NCBI GenBank assembly: GCA_001483205.1 | Contig: JPPB01000007.1 | Location: 1-6,568 of the forward strand | Length of the DNA stretch: 6,568 nt | Direction of reading: 5' to 3' | From: an alpha proteobacterium 3107 | Lineage (GTDB): Bacteria; Pseudomonadota; Alphaproteobacteria; Rhodobacterales; Rhodobacteraceae | Part shown: positions 1 through 6,021 of the stretch, piece after piece | Layout: each line of letters opens with the position of its first letter | Position numbering within the stretch: the first letter of the stretch is position 1 | The notes under the pieces: model-generated | What the model was told of the DNA's origin: nothing | Seen by the model: only the letters and a program-made list of their open reading frames with translations | The model's database searches: none | Translations under genes and position numbers: made by a program

Positions 1-1410
1 GCCCGTCGCGGTCTGATGGGCAACGACGCCAAGCGCGAGGGCGGGCAGCAGTTTGATCAACCCGCCCGGCAGCCCGGCAATCACCAGCCGCGCCAGCCCC
101 GCCGCCGATCCGTGAAAGGCAATGCCCAGCAGGTCAGACGGCTTCACACCCCCCGGCGGCAGGGGGCGATAGAACATCCACGCCTCATCCGACAATGCGC
201 GGGCGCGCTCTGCCGTCACCCGCTCCCTGCGCCTGCGTGTCGGGTCGGTTTGCCGATAGCCCCCGAACAGCCCCGGCAACAGCGCCACGGGCCGCCCGTC
301 CCCGGCACGGAAGGCCAGCATCGCGCCGCTGTCGCCCCGCCACCAGCGGTCTTCGGCCCTCAGCCGCACCCGCCGGGCGCGCACCCCTGACACATCAAGA
401 ATATCGGCAAGGCCGAGCGGCGTGTCGGACGGCCCCCGGCGCGCCGGAATCCTGAATGTGATGCCTTCACGGGCACCGATGATGTGCAGGGCATCGGCCA
501 GGCCGGTGTCTTCCCCCCCGGCCCCGGTCTCCCGGTCAACCGGCAGGTCATGGATATTGAACAGCCGTTGCCGCGCCGCCTGTTCAGCCGTGCGGCGGCT
601 GATCGTGCGCGCATGTTCGAGATTGGTGTCATCGGCGGCGGCCAACCGGCGGTTGAGGCGCTCCAGCGCAAAGGCCGTCGCGTGAAAAGAGGCCAGCGCA
701 GGCAGCAACGCGCCCTGTTTTGCCAGTGTCTCGGTCGATACGCCGGAAAATGTCACCTCATCGAACAGGGTGAGCCAGCTTCGGCGCGTCAGCGGGACGG
801 CCGCCTCGGGTGCGCCCCCGGCCCCGGCCTGCTCTGCCGGATCGACAACGCCCATGAACAGGCCCGTGCCGGGTGGTGGCCGGGAAACCCATACCACGCC
901 GCGCCGTGTGGACAGCGTGCAGGGGGGCAAGGTTTGGGTCATGCCGGGTTCGGCGGTCACGGTCGGATGTGGCAGGCGGGCGGCAAAACGCGACAGCGTG
1001 TCGGTCATGGCGATCAGCCAGGTATCGGTCTGTTCCGCCAGTTCCGCCGGGTGAACCCCGGACAGCAAAGAGGCAGGCAAGCGCTTCAGAACCGTGCCCG
1101 GCACCCCCTTGGCAATCAGGCTGAGCGTCGTGCCGTCGCCATCGTCGCCCACGTCGTCCGCATTCCCCGCGTCCGGCGCAACCCCCGGCAACAGTTGGCC
1201 CGCCTCGCGGCGCAACAGATGCTGCGGGGCTGCCCGCTCCACCCCGTCGCGGCACTCAATCAGGAACAGATTGACGCCCCCCCGGTCAATGAACCAGACG
1301 GTTTCCGGGTCATCAAGGCTGACCGGCATATTTCCGGCACAGGGCACGGATATGCCTTCGCGGGCGGCAAGCCCGGCAATCGAGGTGTATTCCGCGCCCT
1401 GATTCTGCAT
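1..1410 (-). CDS. NHLM-type bacteriocin exporter, second ABC protein (ABC2), C-terminally cut by window edge
   Basis: ABC transporter subunit of the peptide exporter, expected in the inner membrane. The ATG at 1410-1408 opens a frame that stays open for 470 codons to base 1. Visible are the family's N-terminal region, which looks like a degenerate cyclic-nucleotide-binding fold (WFIDRGGVNLFLIE, residues 39-52; HLLRREAGQLLPG, 64-76; LIAKGVPGT, 98-106), a helical linker rich in Arg, Ala and Glu (about 240-285), and a peptidase-like region without a catalytic Cys (RWWRGDSGAMLAF 355-367, PVALLP 374-379, FYRPLPPGG 413-421). The first hydrophobic segment is about 443-465; the remaining membrane domain and the nucleotide-binding domain lie beyond the window. 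This layout matches the second NHLM ABC family (TIGR03797 type) from memory. The start overlaps the upstream stop as TGATG, with only a weak CAGG upstream, which suggests translational coupling. An Asp-rich stretch (80-92) interrupts the N-terminal domain. Family call is strong; the substrate is unknown. Confidence 0.88.
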   Translation of the reverse strand, partial: MQNQGAEYTSIAGLAAREGISVPCAGNMPVSLDDPETVWFIDRGGVNLFLIECRDGVERAAPQHLLRREAGQLLPGVAPDAGNADDVGDDGDGTTLSLIAKGVPGTVLKRLPASLLSGVHPAELAEQTDTWLIAMTDTLSRFAARLPHPTVTAEPGMTQTLPPCTLSTRRGVVWVSRPPPGTGLFMGVVDPAEQAGAGGAPEAAVPLTRRSWLTLFDEVTFSGVSTETLAKQGALLPALASFHATAFALERLNRRLAAADDTNLEHARTISRRTAEQAARQRLFNIHDLPVDRETGAGGEDTGLADALHIIGAREGITFRIPARRGPSDTPLGLADILDVSGVRARRVRLRAEDRWWRGDSGAMLAFRAGDGRPVALLPGLFGGYRQTDPTRRRRERVTAERARALSDEAWMFYRPLPPGGVKPSDLLGIAFHGSAAGLARLVIAGLPGGLIKLLPALALGVVAHQTATG

Positions 1411-3620
1411 CAGCCTGACCTGACCAGTTTGTAATATGCGCCGTCGCGGTCCGCGATCAGCTCATCATGGGTGCCGCGCTGGGCCTCAACGCCCTTGTCG
1501 AGAACGATGATTTCGTCGCAATCGCGCACGGTGCTCAGCCGGTGCGCGACGATCAGACAGGTAACGCCCCGCCGCCGCAGGGCATCATCGACATATTCCT
1601 CTGTCGCGGCGTCAAGGGCGCTGGTCGCCTCGTCCAGAATCAGCACCGTCGGATTGCCCACCAGTGCCCGCGCGATTTCCAGCCGTTGCCGCTGGCCGCC
1701 GCTGAAATTCGCCCCGCCTTCCTCGACCAGGGTCGAATATCCCTGCGGCCTGAGCAGGATTTCGTCATGGATCCCGGCATCCCGCGCCGCGGCAAAGATC
1801 GCCTCATCAGGAACCGCCGGATTCCACAGGGTGATGTTGTCGCGCAGAGAGGCGGAAAACAGCATCACATCCTGATCCACCATCGAGACGGATTGCCGCA
1901 GAACCTCTTCGGGAATCTCATGCCGGGGGTGGCCATCGAACAGGATTTCCCCGGACCACGGCTGACAGACCCCCGAAACCAGCCGCGCCAGGGTTGATTT
2001 GCCGGACCCGCTGGGGCCGACCAGGGCAACACGCTGTCCCGGTTTGATCACCAGGCTGAAATCCCTGATCAGGGGCGGGCGGCTCTTGTTGAACCCAAAG
2101 GTGACGTTCCGCAGCTCGAGCCGCCCCGCCAGCCTGAGCCGCCCGTTGAAGGTGGGTATCAGCCCGGTTTCCGGCTTTCGGCGGCTGAGAACCGGGTCTT
2201 CGGCGGCTCTGGTGATGTCTTCAAGCCGTTGCAGATCAATCCTGAGCGCCTGACGGCTATCGGCAAATTCCATAAAGCGGCCAACCGGTGCCAGAAACAT
2301 CTCTGCCAGAATATGAAACCCGACCAGCGTGCCCAGGGTCATGTCCCCGGCCATCACCATGCTGCCCCCGACACCAAGAACCACTGCACTGCGAAAGGCG
2401 GCGATCAGCCCCGGAAGCGCGCCATTGACGGCGGCAAGCTCGGAATAGAGCATCCGCGCATGAAGCTCGCGCGCCTGCTGGCCGCTCCAGCGTGCAAAGA
2501 AACGGTCATCTGATCCGGTCATGCGCAGATTGTCCGCATGGCCGAGCATCTGCGCCCCGATGCCCAGCAGCAACCCCTGTTCGCGCCGCATCGTCTGGCT
2601 GCGCACCGCCCGGAGCGCGCCGAGGGAACGGGCCAGCCCCCCGTGCAGACCCGCCAGCACCAGCACGATCAGCGTCAGCCCCAAATCATAGGTCAGCATC
2701 GCGATCAACAGCACCGCGCTCATTGCCATATCCATGATCAGCACCAGAAACTGGTCGGTCAGGTTCCTGGTGATCCGGTCGATGGAGGACACCCGGTCGG
2801 TCAGGTCACCGATCAGCCGGTTTTCAAAGAACTCCACCGGCAGCCGCAACAGCCGGGACAGGCCCCGGCTGTAGTTGATCACCGAAATACGCACGGACAG
2901 CCGCTTCAGAAACCGATACCTGAGCAGGGACAGCACATAGACCAGCACCCCGCCGCCCAGCAATGCCGCCACCAACCCGCCCCATGGCCCGTGATTGGCC
3001 AGAACATCGTCAACGAAAACGCCCAGAGATGCGGGAATGACCAGCGCCAGCACTGTCAGCATGAAACCACAGGCGATCACGCCGGAAAGTGTGGTCCATG
3101 ACTGGCCGAGCAGGTGGCCCAACTGTCCGGACAGGCCCGGTTGCGCGCCGCCGGGGCTGAAACCGGGGCCGCGACTGAACCGCAGTGCAATGCCGCTATA
3201 GCTGCGCTCGAATGCTTCAGCCGACACCCGGCGCCGCCCCGTGGACGGGTCATTGATATAGAAATTGCGCTCATCAAACCCCTCAAGAACAACAAAATGG
3301 CTGAACTGCCAGAACAGGATCAGGGGCAGCGGGAGCTTTTTCAGTTGATCGGTGCGCAGATTGAGGCCGCTGCATTCAAGACCGTAATGTCCGGCGGCGC
3401 GCACAATGCTTGCGGCGCTGCTGCCGTCCCGGCTGACCTCGCATTTTTCGCGCAATTCGGTCAGTGGCACGAAGCGCCCGAAAAAGGCCAGTATGCTGCC
3501 CAGACAGGCGGCCCCGCATTCCGATGCGTGCATCTGCAACAGAATCGGCGTCGTTACCCTTCGTTTTGACGGGTCCGGCGCGGTCCTGTCGCTGACCCCC
3601 GCAGAAGCGCGTTGCACCAT
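1410..3620 (-). CDS. NHLM-type bacteriocin exporter ABC transporter with C39 leader peptidase (ABC1)
   Basis: Peptidase-containing ABC transporter that should cleave a leader (usually after a double-Gly type site) and export the core peptide across the inner membrane. It has 736 residues, the usual length. The C39 domain spans about 22-150, with oxyanion Gln29, catalytic Cys35 (ECGAACL), His108 (SHFVVLEG) and Asp124 (NDPSTG) all present, so it looks active. The membrane domain spans about 175-460, with hydrophobic segments near 180-202, 215-233, 291-330 and 403-423. The ATPase domain spans about 500-736: Walker A GPSGSGKST (535-543), Q-loop Gln583, signature FSGGQ (639-643), Walker B VLILDE (659-664), D-loop SALD and H-loop His693. 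The ATG lies one base after the stop of the HlyD-like gene, with a weak GTGAGA upstream, and the gene overlaps ABC2 by one base, so the three are almost certainly one operon. It could be a generic bacteriocin or type I exporter, but the ABC2 partner points to the NHLM type (TIGR03796). Confidence 0.95.
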   Translation of the reverse strand: MVQRASAGVSDRTAPDPSKRRVTTPILLQMHASECGAACLGSILAFFGRFVPLTELREKCEVSRDGSSAASIVRAAGHYGLECSGLNLRTDQLKKLPLPLILFWQFSHFVVLEGFDERNFYINDPSTGRRRVSAEAFERSYSGIALRFSRGPGFSPGGAQPGLSGQLGHLLGQSWTTLSGVIACGFMLTVLALVIPASLGVFVDDVLANHGPWGGLVAALLGGGVLVYVLSLLRYRFLKRLSVRISVINYSRGLSRLLRLPVEFFENRLIGDLTDRVSSIDRITRNLTDQFLVLIMDMAMSAVLLIAMLTYDLGLTLIVLVLAGLHGGLARSLGALRAVRSQTMRREQGLLLGIGAQMLGHADNLRMTGSDDRFFARWSGQQARELHARMLYSELAAVNGALPGLIAAFRSAVVLGVGGSMVMAGDMTLGTLVGFHILAEMFLAPVGRFMEFADSRQALRIDLQRLEDITRAAEDPVLSRRKPETGLIPTFNGRLRLAGRLELRNVTFGFNKSRPPLIRDFSLVIKPGQRVALVGPSGSGKSTLARLVSGVCQPWSGEILFDGHPRHEIPEEVLRQSVSMVDQDVMLFSASLRDNITLWNPAVPDEAIFAAARDAGIHDEILLRPQGYSTLVEEGGANFSGGQRQRLEIARALVGNPTVLILDEATSALDAATEEYVDDALRRRGVTCLIVAHRLSTVRDCDEIIVLDKGVEAQRGTHDELIADRDGAYYKLVRSG

Positions 3621-3621
3621 G

Positions 3622-4206
3622 TTATGGGTGTCTCACTCGAAAAAGTGCCGCCGGGGATTGCCGCCCGAGTTCAATGACAACCCGGCATTTCCGGCCTGCG
3701 ACGGTTGCAGGGTCAAGGCTGTCGTCAAGCGCGATAGTGACGCGATGCACGGAGAGCGGGGCGGCAGGGGCGAAGGCCGCAAGCTCTGCGGACAGGGGGG
3801 CGGGGGAAATCGTCGCGATCCTGCCGCCCAGTGTGTCCGGTGTGTCGGTTGCCCCGTCCGCGTCCCCGTCCGCCGTGGCCAGGTCTATTGTCACCGGCAT
3901 CCCGGCCTCTATCTGCGGCGCGGCATCACCCCCGACCCAGACCAGCGCCTGCACCTGTTGCTTGCCCCCGGACAGGGCCTCGCCCGCCCCGGTCAATACG
4001 CCGTCCGCCGCATGGCTGCGGGCGACATTGCCAAGGAACAGCCATGCGGTGAGGATCAGCAGCAACAGGGCCATGGCGGTGACAAGCAGACGCTCGCGCG
4101 GGGTGGAAATCGTCAGCAGCCGGTCAAGTTGCTCACGCTCTTCCTTTGCCTCGGCAACGGTATTATGGAATGAGTCAAACAGGTTATTGAACACGGCCCT
4201 GTGCAT
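3622..4206 (-). CDS. Very short HlyD-like periplasmic adaptor of the NHLM exporter
   Basis: Predicted membrane-fusion-type adaptor anchored in the inner membrane, first gene of the exporter operon. It has 194 residues from the ATG at 4206: an amphipathic N-terminus ending in EQLDRLLTISTPRERL (25-40), which matches the usual NHLM HlyD opening; one transmembrane helix (about 40-59); then a short periplasmic part. GVLTG (69-73) looks like the start of the beta-barrel, IEAGMPVTIDL (99-109) like its conserved 'GM-V' turn, and AGRKCRVVIELGRQSP (170-185) like the usual C-terminal strand. The lipoyl halves and the long helical hairpin between these parts are missing; full members have about 400 residues. 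A loop at 111-124 is rich in Asp. The frame is open upstream to an ATG at 4395, but the 63 added residues look non-coding and cover the likely promoter. AAGGGG (4212-4207) touches the 4206 ATG with no spacing, so a GTG at 4194 is an alternative start. Family call is fairly sure; function of so short a form is inferred. Confidence 0.78.
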   Translation of the reverse strand: MHRAVFNNLFDSFHNTVAEAKEEREQLDRLLTISTPRERLLVTAMALLLLILTAWLFLGNVARSHAADGVLTGAGEALSGGKQQVQALVWVGGDAAPQIEAGMPVTIDLATADGDADGATDTPDTLGGRIATISPAPLSAELAAFAPAAPLSVHRVTIALDDSLDPATVAGRKCRVVIELGRQSPAALFRVRHP

Positions 4207-4231
4207 CCCCTTGGCTTGAAGTTTCAGGGAT

Positions 4232-4260
4232 TTTATGCAATTCCGGGTAAGGAATTTCAA
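4232..4260 (-). promoter_or_regulatory. Candidate sigma70-type promoter of the exporter operon
   Basis: On the minus strand TTGAAA (4260-4255; 5 of 6 to consensus) is followed after 17 bp by CATAAA (4237-4232; 4 of 6), inside a locally AT-richer patch of an otherwise GC-rich region. Transcription would start near 4225, giving a leader of roughly 20 nt before the ATG at 4206. This agrees with choosing 4206 rather than 4395 as the gene start. Read by eye only. Confidence 0.4.
4239..4256. repeat. Inverted repeat inside the promoter spacer (possible operator)
   Basis: AATTCC (4239-4244) and GGAATT (4251-4256) form a perfect 6-bp inverted repeat with a 6-bp spacer. It lies almost wholly between the proposed -35 and -10 boxes of the exporter promoter, a place where a dimeric repressor or activator could bind. 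No regulator gene is present in the window, so the role is inference. Confidence 0.3.
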
Positions 4261-4390
4261 GCCCTCAATATGGCGGACACTTCGGTATGCCATCGGCGGG
4301 GCAGGGGGCGGCGGTTGCCCGCCCGGGCCATCATGCGGCGGTTTTTCCAAGATTTTGGTGGCGTGTCGCGAATGCAGCACATACGATTGC

Positions 4391-4432
4391 CCCAAGAGGG
4401 GTCATCAACCAACACTTGGGAGAACCACCCAA
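4391..4432 (+). repeat. Competing inverted-repeat arms before the flavoprotein relic
   Basis: CCCAAG (4391-4396) is complementary to CTTGGG (4415-4420), and TTGGG (4416-4420) is also complementary to CCCAA (4428-4432) across a 7-nt loop. The middle arm could therefore pair with either neighbour. The second hairpin ends one base before the ATG at 4434. Arms are short (5-6 bp), so this may be chance. Confidence 0.25.
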
Positions 4433-4433
4433 A

Positions 4434-4670
4434 ATGATACATCCGGGCAGCACGTCTTTGCGCAGGGTCGCGGTTGTCGGGCGGGGCACCGCCGGAAATC
4501 TGTCCGCTGACCGGGCACACATCCTATGGCTATGTCTTCAACCGGGATATATCCGATCCGGCAGAGGTCGGGGCGGATTTTGACGCGCTGCGGACTGGCA
4601 TCGGATGTGTGCGGTGCCTCTGACCAGTTATGCGCAGATGTCTCAGGGCCTTGGGTGGGATGGCCGCTGA
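4434..4670 (+). pseudogene. Relic of a tryptophan-halogenase-like FAD-dependent enzyme
   Basis: The ATG at 4434 begins a peptide with RRVAVVGRGTAGNLSA (residues 10-25), a beta strand plus GxGxxG dinucleotide-binding fingerprint typical of the start of flavin-dependent halogenases and related monooxygenases. This frame then loses sense and stops at 4581-4583. In the +1 frame from about 4507 the DNA reads LTGHTSYGYVFNRD followed by ISDPAEVGADFDAL, stopping at 4621-4623; this resembles the segment after the central WxWxIP region of such enzymes, normally hundreds of residues downstream. From about 4614 the original frame reads PLTSYAQMSQGLGWDGR before a stop at 4668. The simplest reading is a gene with a large internal deletion and frameshifts. 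Intact relatives have about 500 residues and halogenate or oxidise tryptophan, other aromatics or peptides. Lying divergent from a peptide exporter, it may have been a tailoring enzyme. An LodB/GoxB-like flavoprotein is an alternative. The fingerprint is seen directly; family and decay are inference. Confidence 0.5.
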
Positions 4671-4828
4671 TATGCGATTATGCAGAGGCCACGGGGGATG
4701 ACAGGCGCAGGCATTGCCTGTATCCCGGTGGTATCCGTATGGCGGCGCATGTCGCCGGGTGGCCATGTTCAGGGTCGCCTGTCTGATTATCGCGGCCCAT
4801 GCCTTGCCGGGGCGGATGCCGCTCAACC

Positions 4829-4836
4829 GGAGAGAG
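4829..4836 (+). promoter_or_regulatory. Ribosome binding site of the Mth938-like gene
   Basis: GGAGAGAG lies just upstream of the ATG at 4839; the GGAG core is spaced 6 nt from it. This decides the start, because the frame is open without a stop back to 4671 and offers earlier ATG codons. The protein from 4839 also begins where the conserved family sequence begins. Confidence 0.7.
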
Positions 4837-4838
4837 CA

Positions 4839-5192
4839 ATGCGCCTCAATGAAAGCGCTTTCAGCGACGCCCGCCCGGTTGACGGCTACGGGCCGGGGTT
4901 TTTCCGCATCGGCGGCACGGCGCATCAGGGGGCGGTGCTGGTTTTGCCCGCCGGGGTGTGCCCGTGGGGTGGCTATGACGACCTTGAGGCGCTGATGCGG
5001 GCGGCGGACAGCCTTGATGTGCTGCTCGTCGGCACCGGGGCAGAGACCGCGCACCCGCCCGCCGGTTTCCGCACCGCGCTGGAGGCGGCGGGTGTGGGGA
5101 TGGAGCCGATGTCCAGCCCCGCCGCCTGCCGCACCTATAATGTGCTGTTGTCAGAGGGGCGGCGCGTGGGGCTGGCGCTGTTGCCGGTATAG
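4839..5192 (+). CDS. Mth938-like domain protein (DUF498 / NDUFAF3-like)
   Basis: Small soluble protein of 117 residues that is essentially one Mth938-like domain. Recognisable blocks are DGYGPGFFRIGG (15-26), VLVLPAGVCPWGGYDD (33-48), LLVGTGAE (62-69) and a C-terminal block SPAACRTYNVLLSEGRRV (93-110). The mitochondrial relative NDUFAF3 helps assemble respiratory complex I; the bacterial role is not established, and nothing here shows a catalytic site. In Rhodobacterales this gene is, as far as I recall, usually found between secF and ccmA. Here ccmA follows after 208 bp, but the bases upstream are not secF. The good Shine-Dalgarno and complete domain argue that the gene is intact despite the decayed DNA just upstream. 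No convincing promoter or terminator was found for it. Confidence 0.9.
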   Translation: MRLNESAFSDARPVDGYGPGFFRIGGTAHQGAVLVLPAGVCPWGGYDDLEALMRAADSLDVLLVGTGAETAHPPAGFRTALEAAGVGMEPMSSPAACRTYNVLLSEGRRVGLALLPV

Positions 5193-5313
5193 CCGGGAAA
5201 CCTCTGCGTATTGGCCGGGCGGGGCGGGCGCGGCTTTTCGGGCTGTTCACGCATCTGCCACCTGCGCTCTGACAGGATCGGGGTTGGAGCCTGTGATCAA
5301 TTTTACGTCGTCA

Positions 5314-5322
5314 TGCTATAGC
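5314..5322 (+). promoter_or_regulatory. Candidate extended -10 element upstream of ccmA
   Basis: TGC followed by TATAGC (5317-5322) fits an extended -10 (TGnTATAnT-like), about 80 bp before the ccmA start and in the only AT-rich stretch of the 208-bp gap. No good -35 is present; GTGATC at 5293-5298 is the nearest weak candidate at an 18-bp spacing. It could give ccmAB expression independent of the upstream gene. Confidence 0.3.
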
Positions 5323-5323
5323 T

Positions 5324-5353
5324 GCCACCACCAGACAGGCCACCACCAGACAG
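5324..5353 (+). repeat. Perfect 15-bp tandem duplication
   Basis: The unit GCCACCACCAGACAG occurs twice head to tail (5324-5338 and 5339-5353), and the next three bases GCC start a third copy. It lies between the -10-like element and ccmA, within the probable ccmA leader. It looks like a recent slippage duplication; no function is evident. Confidence 0.85.
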
Positions 5354-5375
5354 GCCGCAAACCGCTTTTCGCGGG

Positions 5376-5398
5376 CAGGGCTTTCGGCTAAGCCCCTG
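5376..5398 (+). promoter_or_regulatory. Hairpin abutting the ccmA start codon
   Basis: CAGGGCTT (5376-5383) can pair with AAGCCCCTG (5390-5398) around a 6-nt loop, with one bulged C. It occupies the place where a Shine-Dalgarno sequence would be expected and ends 2 nt before the ccmA ATG; no GGAG-like motif is seen at normal spacing. It could limit ccmA translation. It is unlikely to be a terminator, as no T run follows. Confidence 0.35.
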
Positions 5399-5400
5399 TC

Positions 5401-6021
5401 ATGGAGCTGATCGTCGAGAACCTGGCCTGCGCACGGGGCGGCATTCCGGTGCTGGAAAACGTCTCTTTCGTGCTGCGCCCCGGCCACATACTCGCCCTCA
5501 GAGGGCCGAACGGGATCGGCAAGACCACCCTGTTGCGGACCATCGCCGGGCTTCAGCCCGCCCTGTCCGGCCACATATCCCCTGATGCGGATCAGGTCGC
5601 CTTTGCCCCCCATGCCGACGGGCTGAAACCGACGCTGACGGTCCGTGAAAATCTGCTCTTCTGGGCGGGGGTCTATGGCGCGGACCCCGGCGAAACCGAC
5701 ACCGCACTGGCGGCTTTCGGCCTTGCCGGTCTTGCCGGGCGCAGGGCGGCATATCTCTCTGCCGGGCAGAAACGCCGTCTGGCGCTGGCGCGGCTGTTGC
5801 TGACCGGGCGGGCGCTCTGGGCACTTGATGAGCCGACGGTCTCGCTCGACGATGCCGGTGCGGGGCTGTTTGCCCGCATGGTCACCGCCCATTGCGCACA
5901 GGGTGGTCTGGCGCTGATCGCAACCCACGGGGATGCGTGGGACGGGGCAGAGGTGCTTGACCTGACCGGGTTTCGCGCCGTGCCCCCGGCTTGCCCGGCC
6001 CCTGACGGCCCCCTGCCATGA
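5401..6021 (+). CDS. ccmA: Cytochrome c biogenesis heme exporter ATP-binding protein CcmA
   Basis: Cytoplasmic ATPase of the CcmABCD complex of System I cytochrome c maturation, which uses ATP hydrolysis to release heme-loaded CcmE for delivery to apocytochromes in the periplasm. It has 206 residues, the normal size. Motifs are Walker A GPNGIGKTT (35-43), the CcmA-typical PHADGLKPTLTVREN (70-84) where many ABC proteins have a Q-loop Gln, signature LSAGQ (119-123), Walker B LWALDEP (139-145) and H-loop His176 (IATHGD). The ATG at 5401 matches the usual CcmA N-terminus (MELIVENLACARGG), although no clear ribosome binding site precedes it. The stop overlaps the ccmB start as ATGA, the expected coupling of ATPase and permease genes. 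A long tail after residue 190 is Pro-rich and not conserved. Identification is firm. Confidence 0.96.
   Translation: MELIVENLACARGGIPVLENVSFVLRPGHILALRGPNGIGKTTLLRTIAGLQPALSGHISPDADQVAFAPHADGLKPTLTVRENLLFWAGVYGADPGETDTALAAFGLAGLAGRRAAYLSAGQKRRLALARLLLTGRALWALDEPTVSLDDAGAGLFARMVTAHCAQGGLALIATHGDAWDGAEVLDLTGFRAVPPACPAPDGPLP

Noticed and set aside
758..1255. Minus-strand open frame of 165 codons overlapping ABC2 in another frame
   Set aside because: It is out of frame with ABC2 and extremely rich in Arg and Gly; a shadow of the real gene.
484..1434. Plus-strand open frame of 316 codons, plus shorter ones at 16-390, 770-1054 and 1094-1402
   Set aside because: They lie antisense to the ABC2 frame, which has clear family motifs and no stop over 470 codons. 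The plus-strand translations are Arg/Gln/Gly/Pro-rich with no domain pattern, typical of GC-rich shadows.
2538..3101. Plus-strand open frame of 187 codons antisense to ABC1, with similar ones at 1467-1997 and 3406-4173
   Set aside because: Gln/His/Pro/Arg-rich translations without motifs, lying opposite genes with complete catalytic signatures.
4207..4395. 63-residue N-terminal extension of the HlyD-like protein from an ATG at 4395
   Set aside because: The extra residues include a poly-Pro run and no family similarity, and they would cover the proposed promoter; the family N-terminus begins near 4206.
4257..4520. Short minus-strand ORFs in the divergent region as a possible precursor peptide
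   Set aside because: Translations are Arg/Pro-rich with no leader-like acidic helix and no Gly-Gly cleavage site before a distinct core.
4526..4786. Plus-strand 86-codon frame between the relic and the Mth938-like gene
   Set aside because: No recognised family, no ribosome binding site, and it overlaps the better-matching relic fragments in another frame.
5206..5240. Possible terminator after the Mth938-like gene (GC-rich run ending in TTTT)
   Set aside because: Only a poor 4-bp outer stem can be drawn and the T run is too short to support a terminator call.
5311..5372. A small Cys/His peptide (SCYSCHHQTG then HHQTG) or, on the minus strand, a hydrophobic ACLVV repeat
   Set aside because: Both arise from translating the 15-bp tandem duplication; neither has its own start with a ribosome binding site.
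5311..5928. Minus-strand frame of 205 codons opposite ccmA, and further minus frames at 5673-6421
   Set aside because: Antisense shadows of ccmA and ccmB, which carry complete motif sets and ATGA coupling.
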